This document shows positions 13,131-19,691 of a stretch of 19,731 nt of DNA, piece by piece. The notes under the pieces were generated by a model. The model saw only the letters and a list, made by a program, of their open reading frames with translations, searched no databases and was not told the origin of the DNA. Within the stretch, counting starts at the first letter, position 1; each line of letters starts with the position of its first letter. The position numbers and the translations under genes are program-made. Source of the stretch: Candidatus Melainabacteria bacterium (GTDB taxonomy: Bacteria; Cyanobacteriota; Vampirovibrionia; Vampirovibrionales; JAJTHC01); assembly GCA_026389055.1 (NCBI GenBank), contig JAPLIO010000220.1, positions 1 to 19,731 of the forward strand. The letters are read 5' to 3'.

Positions 13131-13961
13131 TTATCCTGCTTGATTGAGTACCGCATTCAACCGAGCTAAATCCTCAGGCGTATCTACGCCAATAGGGGCT
13201 TCAGGCACAACGGCAGCAAATAGTTGAAAACCCGCTTCCATCGCCCGTAATTGTTCCAACTTTTCCAGCAATTCCAGTGGAGAAGGCGGTAACGAAACAA
13301 AGCGTTCCAACGCTGAACGGCTATAAAGATACACCCCTAAATGCCGAAAAAACGATTGCCCCACTAAACCAGCATCCGCCGAAGCAAACCCGTCTCTCAC
13401 AAACGGAACGCCTGCCCTGCTAAAATAAAGCACTTGCCCAGAAACCGCCCGAACCGCCTTCACGCAATTAGGGTTGGCTAATTCGATTTGAATGCCTTCA
13501 ATAGAATCCGCCAAGGGGGTTACTAGCGTTAAAATATCAGGATTCACGGTAGCCACATCTGCAAAAACAAACGAAGCCAATTGGTCTAAAACCGCATTTA
13601 ACGCAGTGGGTTTAATAAAGGGTTCATCGCCCTGAATATTCAAAACATAAGGCAAGTGCGGATAATTCTTCGCAACTTCCCACACCCTATCGCTACCTGA
13701 TAGGTGATTAGCATCAGTTAATTGAACCGTGCCACCAAACGCCCGAACCACTTGGGCAATGCGTTCATCGTCGGTTGCTACCACAACGGTGGATTGGGCA
13801 AACAAGCTTTCGCCCACCCGTTCAACAACGTGCTGAATCATAGGTTTTTCGCCAATTAACGCTAAGGGCTTGCCTTCAAACCGAGTGCTACCATAGCGTG
13901 CAGGAATAACCACCAGCACTTGCTGAGCCAAAGCGGTTAGTTGGGCTTCATCAAACGGCAT
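13131..13961 (-). CDS. kdsB: 3-deoxy-manno-octulosonate cytidylyltransferase
   Basis: Makes CMP-Kdo from CTP and Kdo, activating the sugar for the lipopolysaccharide inner core. Motifs in order: VIPARYGSTRFEGKPL (18-33), VVATDDERI (60-68), NHLSGSDRVWE (85-95), LNIQGDEPFI (107-116, Asp112), YFSRAGVPF (179-187), HLGVYLYSRSAL (207-218), SPLELLEKLEQLRAMEAG (227-244) and GVDTPEDL (258-265, Asp260). It has 276 residues, about 15-25 more than most KdsB, mainly at the N-terminus. AAGGG, which overlaps the stop codon of the upstream gene, lies 9 nt before ATG. The genes are 11 nt apart and likely translationally coupled. It implies a Kdo-containing outer membrane. No other lipopolysaccharide gene is in the window. 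Confidence 0.96.
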   Translation of the reverse strand: MPFDEAQLTALAQQVLVVIPARYGSTRFEGKPLALIGEKPMIQHVVERVGESLFAQSTVVVATDDERIAQVVRAFGGTVQLTDANHLSGSDRVWEVAKNYPHLPYVLNIQGDEPFIKPTALNAVLDQLASFVFADVATVNPDILTLVTPLADSIEGIQIELANPNCVKAVRAVSGQVLYFSRAGVPFVRDGFASADAGLVGQSFFRHLGVYLYSRSALERFVSLPPSPLELLEKLEQLRAMEAGFQLFAAVVPEAPIGVDTPEDLARLNAVLNQAG

Positions 13962-13972
13962 TGCAATAGCCC

Positions 13973-15022
13973 TTAAACTGAAACGGCTTGGGGTTGAATC
14001 ATGTTTTGGCTAGCGGCTAATACCAAGCCTTCTGCACTGAACCGAGGCATAATTTCCGCACTGGTGCGTAAGCCCACAATACCGTAGTTATGCAGTTCAA
14101 CGCCTTTTGCCATGAAGCCACAAGCAGGCCCACAAACGTTGTCTACCATCGTGGTGGCGTCGCCCACAACAAATTTATGTATCGTGCTTTCGCCTTGAGC
14201 AGTAATACCTTTAACCGTAACCGTGGTGCTGGTAGGCTTCTTGGCGTTACGAGTATCCACCAAACCACCCACAGTAATTTTACTTCTATCGCAAATGCCC
14301 GCTAATTCTAAGATAATATCATCGGCGTGTTCCATGTTGACCAGTTCAATTAAGCCATTGCGTTTTTCTAATTCTTCTTCAATTTCTTGGTCGCTCATGG
14401 CGGCTACACGCTCTGCATCAAAGCCTTCCAAGTGCAAGAAATCTTCCCGAATGGTGGCACGGTATTGCTCCCAATTGGCAACGCCTACACCAAAATGGAT
14501 ATCAATGTGTTCCAGTTCAACAAAACTTTGAGCCGCAACTGCTGCTATAGTGGTTAAAAACCCAGGCGTAGCACCACACCCTGTAATGTAGAGAATATTA
14601 TTTTCAGCCAAGGTATCATTCAAAGGCAACAACAATTCAACTGCTTTGGTTCGTTTCAAAGCATCCACCATAACGCCTTGGAACGCCGTATTTTCAGCGA
14701 TAAATTGAATGGTATTGGCATAAAAATCGACAGGCAAGTTGGGTAAAGCCATAAAAACGGCGTCAATCGCATCACCATGGTTTACCATTAAATCTGCAAT
14801 AGCGGTTGGGGTTTTAACGCCAAATTCAGGAATTAAATGCAATTGCTGAATTTGCCCGTTGGGGTTCAACGCTTCCAATGAAAGCCCTGCTGGGTTGTAG
14901 GCAAAGCCTTCGCTATCTGCCATAGCAACGAGGGTAAACCCTTTGCGTTTGGAAAGCATTAACGCCATACCACGCCCTAAACCACCCGCACCTAAAATAG
15001 CAATTCTTAAACCGTTGGTCAT
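13973..15022 (-). CDS. Saccharopine dehydrogenase-like oxidoreductase (cyanobacterial type)
   Basis: NAD(P)-binding protein with an N-terminal Rossmann motif, RIAILGAGGLGRGMALML (6-23). I choose the ATG at 15020-15022, since AAGGA lies 9 nt upstream. That AAGGA directly touches the in-frame ATG three codons earlier, which is too close to serve it. This gives 349 residues. Blocks such as ALPNLPVDFY, GVMVDALKRTKAVE, YITGCGATPGFLT, FGVGVANWEQYRATIRED, NMEHADDIILELAGICDRSKITVGG and VDTRNAKKP match, as I recall, a conserved protein of nearly all Cyanobacteria annotated as saccharopine dehydrogenase-like. The true substrate is not known to me. It is first in an operon with kdsB, which does not explain its role. 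A good promoter lies upstream. Confidence 0.82.
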   Translation of the reverse strand: MTNGLRIAILGAGGLGRGMALMLSKRKGFTLVAMADSEGFAYNPAGLSLEALNPNGQIQQLHLIPEFGVKTPTAIADLMVNHGDAIDAVFMALPNLPVDFYANTIQFIAENTAFQGVMVDALKRTKAVELLLPLNDTLAENNILYITGCGATPGFLTTIAAVAAQSFVELEHIDIHFGVGVANWEQYRATIREDFLHLEGFDAERVAAMSDQEIEEELEKRNGLIELVNMEHADDIILELAGICDRSKITVGGLVDTRNAKKPTSTTVTVKGITAQGESTIHKFVVGDATTMVDNVCGPACGFMAKGVELHNYGIVGLRTSAEIMPRFSAEGLVLAASQNMIQPQAVSV

Positions 15023-15072
15023 CTCAATCATTCCTTATCATCCAAACAAAAACAGAGTAAAATCTGTCTATT

Positions 15073-15100
15073 ATTATAAAGGAAACGGATTAAAAAACAA
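15073..15100 (-). promoter_or_regulatory. Promoter for the saccharopine dehydrogenase-like/kdsB operon
   Basis: The minus strand has TTGTTT (15095-15100), a 16-nt spacer, then a perfect TATAAT (15073-15078). Predicted start is near 15066, leaving a leader of about 45 nt. Confidence 0.6.
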
Positions 15101-15122
15101 CCGCTACCATTTCTAAATGGTA
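15092..15122 (-). terminator. Intrinsic terminator of the small membrane protein gene
   Basis: TACCATTT (15105-15112 on plus) and AAATGGTA (15115-15122) form a hairpin just after the stop of the 137-residue gene. A T-run follows on the minus strand at 15092-15097. The run starts about 7 nt after the stem and overlaps the next promoter's -35. Confidence 0.5.
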
Positions 15123-15127
15123 TGAGC

Positions 15128-15541
15128 CTATAATTTCTTGTTGAAATTAGGGTCTGTAGGGTTTTCTCCGAATAAGTAGCCTAATGGCACACAAAAACCA
15201 ATGATGAATGTAATAATGGTAAATTGTAGTGCTTCACGAGTTAAGGAGTATTTTGAGAATGCTATCGGGAGCAGTGTCGGTATAATCACCGCAGCCAATT
15301 GAGACTTCAGCTTGGCATTTTTTAATTCTTTTTCTTGCTCAACAGCACTATACATATTTCTATTGTTCATTTTAACATCTGCACGTTCTGTCGCTTTCTT
15401 TTCAGGTGAAGTAAAGAGGTTCCCTATAAAGGCGAAAAGTCCGATATAAGGAATTGAACCCCAGATAGAAGACCACAGCTTGGTATCGTGAATTTCTTGG
15501 GCATCTTTTGAGGCTTTGGGTGTTGCAGAAAAAGAATCCAC
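15128..15541 (-). CDS. Small membrane protein, unknown
   Basis: No family recognised. It has 137 residues from a GTG start, with GGAGG placed 8 nt upstream, one of the best ribosome sites in the window. Hydrophobic segments lie at about 24-44, 80-97 and 104-124. A charged, Lys/Glu-rich stretch (46-79) sits between the first and second and could be helical. The C-terminus is polar. It is an integral inner-membrane protein, probably with three passes. Another frame with its own ribosome site starts upstream at 15629 and overlaps the first third in a different register. A frameshift or nested arrangement is therefore possible. Confidence 0.7.
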   Translation of the reverse strand: MDSFSATPKASKDAQEIHDTKLWSSIWGSIPYIGLFAFIGNLFTSPEKKATERADVKMNNRNMYSAVEQEKELKNAKLKSQLAAVIIPTLLPIAFSKYSLTREALQFTIITFIIGFCVPLGYLFGENPTDPNFNKKL

Positions 15542-15629
15542 GGGTATAACCTCCAGTATTTCTAGGCTTTGTGATAGAAAAAGTAGCTACTGGCAGAGAA
15601 AATTGGGACTGTAAGGCGGTTATTGACAT
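15402..15629 (-). CDS. Possible upstream overlapping ORF, or frameshifted N-terminus
   Basis: A 75-codon frame starts at an ATG with AAGGA 8 nt upstream (MSITALQSQFSLPVATF). It runs through the ribosome site and the first third of the membrane protein gene in a register offset by one. After residue 30 the composition (GFFFCNTQSLKRC) looks like out-of-frame sequence. The first 29 codons may be a separate leader, or may belong to the membrane protein if one base is extra near the T-run at the GTG. I cannot tell which. Confidence 0.3.
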   Translation of the reverse strand: MSITALQSQFSLPVATFSITKPRNTGGYTRGFFFCNTQSLKRCPRNSRYQAVVFYLGFNSLYRTFRLYREPLYFT

Positions 15630-15650
15630 AGTGTAATCCTTGTAAAAAAA

Positions 15651-15680
15651 TCAGCCTTTAAATAAAAGTGCCATAGCCAT
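15651..15680 (-). CDS. Possible 9-residue leader peptide
   Basis: GGAGG (15690-15694 on the minus strand) lies 9 nt before an ATG whose frame encodes MAMALLFKG and then TGA, followed by a T-run. The ribosome site is strong for so short a frame. I see no attenuator hairpin, so it may be chance or a remnant. Confidence 0.2.
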   Translation of the reverse strand: MAMALLFKG

Positions 15681-15728
15681 ATAAAACAGCCTCCAGCAAA
15701 TTCTGTGCTAGCAGTGCCATTATTTATT

Positions 15729-15755
15729 AAAAAGTTCTCTTTATCACAATAAAGA
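15729..15755 (-). terminator. Weak AT-rich terminator after the PLP enzyme gene
   Basis: On the minus strand TCTTTAT pairs with ATAAAGA around a 4-nt loop (15738-15755), followed after a few bases by a T-run (15729-15733). The stem is only 7 bp and AT-rich. Confidence 0.35.
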
Positions 15756-15799
15756 CTACGGTAAAGTCAAAACGGCGTTAGTGGCAGGAGGCAAATAGG

Positions 15800-17053
15800 C
15801 TATGCCTTCAGCTGTTTCAACAATTCCGCCACCACTAGCCGAGTATGGGAATACACCAGCCCACCTTGAAAATACAAGCAAAACGGCGAACGTAACGGGG
15901 CATCCGCCGACAGTTCAATCGAAGACCCATCAATAAACGTACCACCCGCCATAATCAGCTCGCTTTCATACCCCGGTGCATTAGCAGGAATAGGCGTTAC
16001 ATAAGAACTAATCGGCGAAAATTTTTGAACCGTAGCACAAAATTGCTTCAACTGCTCAGCATCCTTCAAAAACAACGTTTGAATAATATCCGCTCTGGGT
16101 TCATCCCACGCAGGCGATGCCTTCAACCCCAGTTCATCAAACAAATAAGCCGCTAAAACCATCCCCTTAACCGCTTCCTTCACCACATTGGGGGCTAAAA
16201 ACAACCCCTGCATTAACGTACGAGTTTGGTCAAACATATAGCCACCATCCGCCCCAATACCAGGGCAGGTTAGGCATTCCGCTACAGAATCCATTAAATC
16301 TGCACGCCCAGCCACATAACCACCCGCTAGGGCAATACCCCCACCGGGGTTTTTAATCAGCGAACCCGCCATTAAATCCGCCCCAACGGCGGTAGGTTCT
16401 TGAGTTTCCATAAATTCGCCGTAGCAATTATCCACAAAAATAACCGCAGTCGGGTTCAACGCTTTGACTGATTGAATCAACCTTTTCAGCTGAACAATGG
16501 TCAACGGTAGCCGAGTGCTATACCCCCGAGACCGCTGAATATAAAGCATATTCGCTTGTTGAATGAGTGTTTGCTCTTCCGCCGTGAAAGTTGTGCGAAT
16601 TGACCCTGCTTCGCCACCTTCAAACACATCTAACGCCTGATAAGAAACCCCTTTCGCCTTGAGCGATTGTTTGGAATTTCCCCGAATACCAATCACTTCT
16701 TCCAGCGTATCATACGGGTTACCCGTTATGGAAAGCATCGTCATACCATGGCTTAGGCACCCGTTCAGTGCCAAGGCAATGGCGTGTGTACCCGAAACAA
16801 TATGCGGACGAACTAAGGCTTTTTCCGCTTGCAAGGCGTGGGCGAACAATACATCCAACGCTTCCCGCCCTAAATCGTTATGCCCATAACCCGTTACGCA
16901 GGCAAAATGTTCTTCGCCAATGCGTGCTATGCGAAAAGCTTCTAATACTCTGGCGGTATTTTGATGGCAAATGGCTTCAATAGCAGGAAAAGCGGTTGTT
17001 GATAAATGCTGTTCTGCCTGCAATAGCTGGGCTTCAATGGTCGGTTCGTTCAC
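15800..17053 (-). CDS. Methionine gamma-lyase-like PLP enzyme (aluminium-resistance family)
   Basis: Fold-type I PLP enzyme of the family often annotated as aluminium resistance or methionine gamma-lyase family protein. The native reaction of this subfamily is not settled. Counting from the GTG at 17051-17053 (417 residues), key segments are GYGHND (55-60), RPHIVSGTHAI (82-92), SITGNPYDTLEEVIG (108-122), FVDNCYGEF (206-214, Asp208 for the pyridine nitrogen) and the likely PLP lysine Lys234 in GSLIKNPGGG. GADGGYMFDQTR and FCLYFQGGLVYSHTR follow. AGGAT lies 8 nt before GTG. The open frame continues upstream to 17308 but passes through tRNA-Ser, so that extension is not coding. The gene may be co-transcribed with the tRNA, from which it is separated by 57 nt. 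Confidence 0.88.
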   Translation of the reverse strand: MNEPTIEAQLLQAEQHLSTTAFPAIEAICHQNTARVLEAFRIARIGEEHFACVTGYGHNDLGREALDVLFAHALQAEKALVRPHIVSGTHAIALALNGCLSHGMTMLSITGNPYDTLEEVIGIRGNSKQSLKAKGVSYQALDVFEGGEAGSIRTTFTAEEQTLIQQANMLYIQRSRGYSTRLPLTIVQLKRLIQSVKALNPTAVIFVDNCYGEFMETQEPTAVGADLMAGSLIKNPGGGIALAGGYVAGRADLMDSVAECLTCPGIGADGGYMFDQTRTLMQGLFLAPNVVKEAVKGMVLAAYLFDELGLKASPAWDEPRADIIQTLFLKDAEQLKQFCATVQKFSPISSYVTPIPANAPGYESELIMAGGTFIDGSSIELSADAPLRSPFCLYFQGGLVYSHTRLVVAELLKQLKA

Positions 17054-17110
17054 AAAAAAAATCCTACAGAGGTTAAAATAGAGAGAAAGAGAAAAATTGG
17101 CAAAAAAATT

Positions 17111-17192
17111 CGGAAGTGACAAGAGTCGAACTTGCAACCCCGCAAGGGGCGACCGCTTTCGAGGCGGCTTCCTAACCATTCGGATCACTTCC
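17111..17192 (-). tRNA. tRNA-Ser (anticodon CGA)
   Basis: Minus strand, 82 nt without encoded CCA. The acceptor is GGAAGTG/CACTTCC with discriminator G, as expected for serine. The anticodon stem GCCGC/GCGGT has loop CTCGAAA, anticodon CGA (reads TCG). A class II variable arm, GCCCC-TTGC-GGGGT, is present. The T arm GCAAG/CTTGT has loop TTCGACT. Position 8 appears to be A instead of the nearly universal T, and the D loop is short. A T-run follows directly after the discriminator. Confidence 0.9.
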
Positions 17193-17227
17193 AAAAAAGA
17201 TAAACTATTAAGTTTTATACAATTTTT

Positions 17228-17256
17228 ATTATGCGGAAAACATAAATGGCTTTCAA
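17228..17256 (-). promoter_or_regulatory. Promoter for tRNA-Ser
   Basis: The minus strand has TTGAAA (17251-17256), a 17-nt spacer, then CATAAT (17228-17233). This is a good sigma-70-type promoter with predicted start about 29 nt before the mature tRNA. Confidence 0.6.
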
Positions 17257-17310
17257 GTTGCAAAATAGTAAAAATTATCGGATGATGGTTAATAGAGGTG
17301 ATAAGCATTT

Positions 17311-17709
17311 ATGGTGAAAGCAACACATAATCAAACAGTTGGCAACCAAGGCGAACGCTTGGTTCAGCATTATTTTGAACGAAAAGGCTTTAAGCTAGCC
17401 CATGCCAATTGGCGTAAACACGGCATTGGCGAGCTGGATTTAGTGATGCACCACCCAGCCCAACAGCGGTTGTTGATTATTGAAGTGAAGGCACGGTCTG
17501 CTAGTGGGGCTGATGGGCAAGAATCGGCGTTAAGGGCGGTATTTTCGCCCAAAAAACAGGAACGTCTTCAGATACTGACGGAAGCGTATTTGGCTGAAAA
17601 CCCAGCGTTGGCTAACTTTACCCTAGAACTGCTTTGGGTGGTGGCTCAGGGGTGTGGGAATGAAGATGGGCAAGGGGCTAGCATCACCTGTTACCCGTTG
17701 GTATTTTAA
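17311..17709 (+). CDS. yraN: YraN/UPF0102 nuclease-like protein
   Basis: Small protein (132 residues) of the YraN family, with a PD-(D/E)xK nuclease-like fold related to Holliday junction resolvases. Its cellular role is not established. Visible landmarks: GNQGERLVQHYFERKGFK (11-28, Glu15), N33, GELDLV (40-45, Asp43) and LLIIEVKAR (54-62, Glu58/Lys60). Together these give the expected active-site set. SPKKQERL (79-86) is also conserved. The ribosome site GAGGTGAT lies 8 nt before ATG and is among the strongest here. It is transcribed away from tRNA-Ser, and its stop lies 2 nt from the stop of the opposing coiled-coil gene. Confidence 0.9.
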   Translation: MVKATHNQTVGNQGERLVQHYFERKGFKLAHANWRKHGIGELDLVMHHPAQQRLLIIEVKARSASGADGQESALRAVFSPKKQERLQILTEAYLAENPALANFTLELLWVVAQGCGNEDGQGASITCYPLVF

Positions 17710-17711
17710 CG

Positions 17712-18206
17712 CTACTTATTACGAACTTGATAAGCAATGGCATCCTGCGTATCTGATAATTTCGTTTCGCTCCGCATAATGCAATCGAGCTTATCATCCA
17801 TACGGGCTTGGCGTTGGGAAATTTTATCCAACTTTTGCTTCACATCTTCGTTAGCTCTGGCTTCATCGTACTTAAACCGATTTAAATCTGTCTGTATTTC
17901 ACCAATATCCCGAATAGCCTGCCCAATGTGGTTTAGAACGGTTTGCATCCTGAAATCCACCCGTTGTGTTTGTAGATAGTTTGATTCTACCCTGCTTTTG
18001 AGTTGTTCAATAGCAGTTTGTCTTTTATCTAAAGGGGGTAAGTCTGCAATGGCGTTAGTTGGGCGAAGTAAGGCTTCTCCTCCCTTTAACGCCCCATCAG
18101 AAGTTACATTGGTTAGTTGCTGGTTCAACGGTACGTCAGAATAAGGGTTACGTACAATGGGCGGATTGATATTATAGCTAGGAATGGCACCTTGGGGAAT
18201 ACTCAT
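17712..18206 (-). CDS. Coiled-coil protein, unknown
   Basis: No family recognised. The 164-residue protein has a disordered N-terminal part (1-55) rich in Pro, Asn and Tyr. A predominantly helical, highly charged region follows, from about 58 to 164 (DKRQTAIEQLKSRVESNYLQ; then IGQAIRDIGEIQTDLNRF and VKQKLDKISQRQARMDDKLD). Its heptad-like spacing suggests a long coiled coil. It has one cysteine and no signal peptide or membrane segment. The ribosome site is weak (AAGAAAGA well upstream of ATG). It sits between YraN (convergent, 2 nt) and the SprA-related gene (same strand, upstream). A structural or partner-binding role is a guess. Confidence 0.7.
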   Translation of the reverse strand: MSIPQGAIPSYNINPPIVRNPYSDVPLNQQLTNVTSDGALKGGEALLRPTNAIADLPPLDKRQTAIEQLKSRVESNYLQTQRVDFRMQTVLNHIGQAIRDIGEIQTDLNRFKYDEARANEDVKQKLDKISQRQARMDDKLDCIMRSETKLSDTQDAIAYQVRNK

Positions 18207-18292
18207 CAGAATAAAATCTTTCTTGAATTTAAAAATAAGGCATCAAGAAGATAAAGGCGACTCAAACTAAAAGCGTGCTAGTTTTGATAAAT

Positions 18293-18784
18293 TTAAGTGG
18301 TGGAAATACCAGCAACTTGCCTAGCTTTGGCTTGTTGCGGAGAAGCCGAATTGTTTTGAATGGCCACTTGAGCCATGCCCTGAACGGCCATGGCTTGCAA
18401 GGATTGTGCTTGAATACCCCGAGCCATTGCCGCTACCTTCATATCTTGAGCAGAAGGGCTATTGGGTGCAGTGGCTGCTTTTTCAGCCCGAATTGCATCC
18501 GACAAACTTTTAGCAGGGTCTTTTGAATTAAACCCAACCCGAATAGCCACAGAACCAGCCACCGTGATACCTTGAGAGTTTTTGGTCGTTTGAATCGGTC
18601 CCGCCACTAAATCACCCGCTGCATGGGCATGGGCATTTTCATGTGCCATGACAGATTGATAACTCTGTTCCCGTACCTGTTCCAACGCTTCTTCTTTGGA
18701 ATTGCCTTCCCCTTTCCAGTTGCCAAATTGCACCTGTACTTTTTCAGGGTAACCACCATTAAAACCACTAATTTGCATCATCAT
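18293..18784 (-). CDS. SprA-related putative metalloprotease (HExxH)
   Basis: The 163-residue protein contains MAHENAHAHAAGDLVAGPI (46-64), a zincin HExxH (His48-Glu49, His52) in the context I recall for the SprA-related family. The tail AEKAATAPNSPSAQDMKVAAMA (100-121) matches that family's second conserved block (APxxPSxQDxxVAAxA). It is shorter than most members, with little outside this core. ITVAGSVAI (73-81) fits the strand that follows the motif. No signal peptide is visible. Proteolysis is unproven for the family. Translation starts at three tandem ATGs (18776-18784) with AAGGA about 12 nt before the first. It is transcribed divergently from a matrixin-like metalloprotease. Confidence 0.65.
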   Translation of the reverse strand: MMMQISGFNGGYPEKVQVQFGNWKGEGNSKEEALEQVREQSYQSVMAHENAHAHAAGDLVAGPIQTTKNSQGITVAGSVAIRVGFNSKDPAKSLSDAIRAEKAATAPNSPSAQDMKVAAMARGIQAQSLQAMAVQGMAQVAIQNNSASPQQAKARQVAGISTT

Positions 18785-18802
18785 TACGTTAAAAATCCTT
18801 GC

Positions 18803-18811
18803 ATTAAATCA
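18803..18811 (-). promoter_or_regulatory. Possible extended -10 for the SprA-related gene
   Basis: The minus strand reads TGATTTAAT here. The predicted start (about 18796) would fall at the Shine-Dalgarno, giving a very short leader, so a more distal start is also possible. The AG microsatellite sits about 20 nt upstream, near the -35. Confidence 0.25.
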
Positions 18812-18829
18812 AAAAAAGCGAAACAAAAC

Positions 18830-18843
18830 AGAGAGAGAGAGAG
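18830..18843. repeat. AG dinucleotide microsatellite (seven units)
   Basis: A perfect (AG)7 tract lies 46 nt upstream of the SprA-related start, in the non-coding divergent region. Such tracts can change length by slippage and, near a promoter, change expression. Only one allele is visible here. Confidence 0.75.
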
Positions 18844-18862
18844 TGGGAACAGTCATCATTTT

Positions 18863-18889
18863 TCGTAAACTTGTCCTGTTTGTTTACGA
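18863..18889. promoter_or_regulatory. Perfect 8-bp inverted repeat, possible operator
   Basis: TCGTAAAC (18863-18870) and GTTTACGA (18882-18889) are perfect inverted arms separated by 11 nt, about 19-20 bp centre to centre (two helical turns). It lies in the middle of the region between two divergent putative metalloprotease genes. This fits a dimeric regulator site. It could also be an RNA hairpin, but no T-run follows directly. Confidence 0.45.
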
Positions 18890-18960
18890 TGATAGTAATA
18901 ATTCTATCAATTTCTACTACCCGATGCAAGCAGTTTTTTCCACAACCTAAGTTGACTTAT

Positions 18961-18990
18961 TTGATGGAACTAACTTTATTTCAGTATAAA
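18961..18990 (+). promoter_or_regulatory. Promoter for the matrixin-like gene
   Basis: TTGATG (18961-18966), an 18-nt spacer, then TATAAA (18985-18990). Predicted start is near 18997, with a leader of about 47 nt. A second TATAAA at 19024-19029 would give an almost leaderless mRNA. Confidence 0.5.
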
Positions 18991-19043
18991 AAATGTCGAT
19001 AGATTAGCAAATGCACCAGCCAATATAAAAGACCAAAACTGCC

Positions 19044-19691
19044 ATGTTGTTCAACCCTTTATTGCCATTATCCGCCCAGCCCGTTTTCATTCAGCCAGAA
19101 AACGGTCGTATTTTGGCAACAAACACTAAACCTAATTCGCCGAAAAGCCAACCCAAACAATCGCCAAAGTGGCAACAACTCATCAATCAAAGCAAACCTA
19201 TTCCCTTAAGTGTTGCCGTTGGGGCGGAGGGATTACCTCTTACGCTACTGAAAAAAGCCCTCGTTACTTGGGAGGTAGGCACGCAACACCGAGTGCAGTT
19301 TCAGTTGCTTGAAGATGCCGCCCCTAAGGCAATGCAGTCGGCAGATATTCTACTGCTTTGGGCGGAAGAAACGGCTTTGCCCCAACAGGAAGCACACCCT
19401 TCAGCCCACAATACAGGCAGAGCGTGGCTACACGTTAAAGCAATCAATCAATCGCCCGTTATTGTTGGCAGTACGATTGAACTGGTTCACTACCCAACCA
19501 TTGATGCTTACCTTAGCCCCCTTCAACAAACTAATCGGCTTTACACCACATTATTGCATGAACTGGGGCATGCCTTAGGGCTTAATCACGCTAAAAATAC
19601 CACTAGCGTTATGCACCCATTCGGTTGGAAAAACACGGAACTAACCGCCGAAGATAGTGGGTTAATTTTTCAGTTGTACGGCACCACTTAA
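19044..19691 (+). CDS. Matrixin-like zinc metalloprotease
   Basis: Metzincin of the matrixin type. HELGHALGLNH (172-182) supplies three zinc histidines and the catalytic Glu, and SVMHP (188-192) is the Met-turn. Upstream, KALVTWEVGTQHRVQFQLLED (71-91) and ADILLLWAEE (100-109) match the strands of the catalytic domain. LTAEDSGLIFQLYG (200-213) is the usual closing helix. It has 215 residues, a catalytic domain with a short Pro/Gln-rich N-terminus (about 1-55). No clear signal peptide or Cys-switch propeptide is visible, so secretion is uncertain. ATG at 19044 is the first start after an in-frame stop; no Shine-Dalgarno is evident. It is divergent from the SprA-related gene. Confidence 0.85.
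   Translation: MLFNPLLPLSAQPVFIQPENGRILATNTKPNSPKSQPKQSPKWQQLINQSKPIPLSVAVGAEGLPLTLLKKALVTWEVGTQHRVQFQLLEDAAPKAMQSADILLLWAEETALPQQEAHPSAHNTGRAWLHVKAINQSPVIVGSTIELVHYPTIDAYLSPLQQTNRLYTTLLHELGHALGLNHAKNTTSVMHPFGWKNTELTAEDSGLIFQLYGTT

Noticed and set aside
17054..17308. N-terminal extension of the PLP enzyme frame
   Set aside because: The extension runs through tRNA-Ser. The GTG at 17053 has a ribosome site and the family's normal length.
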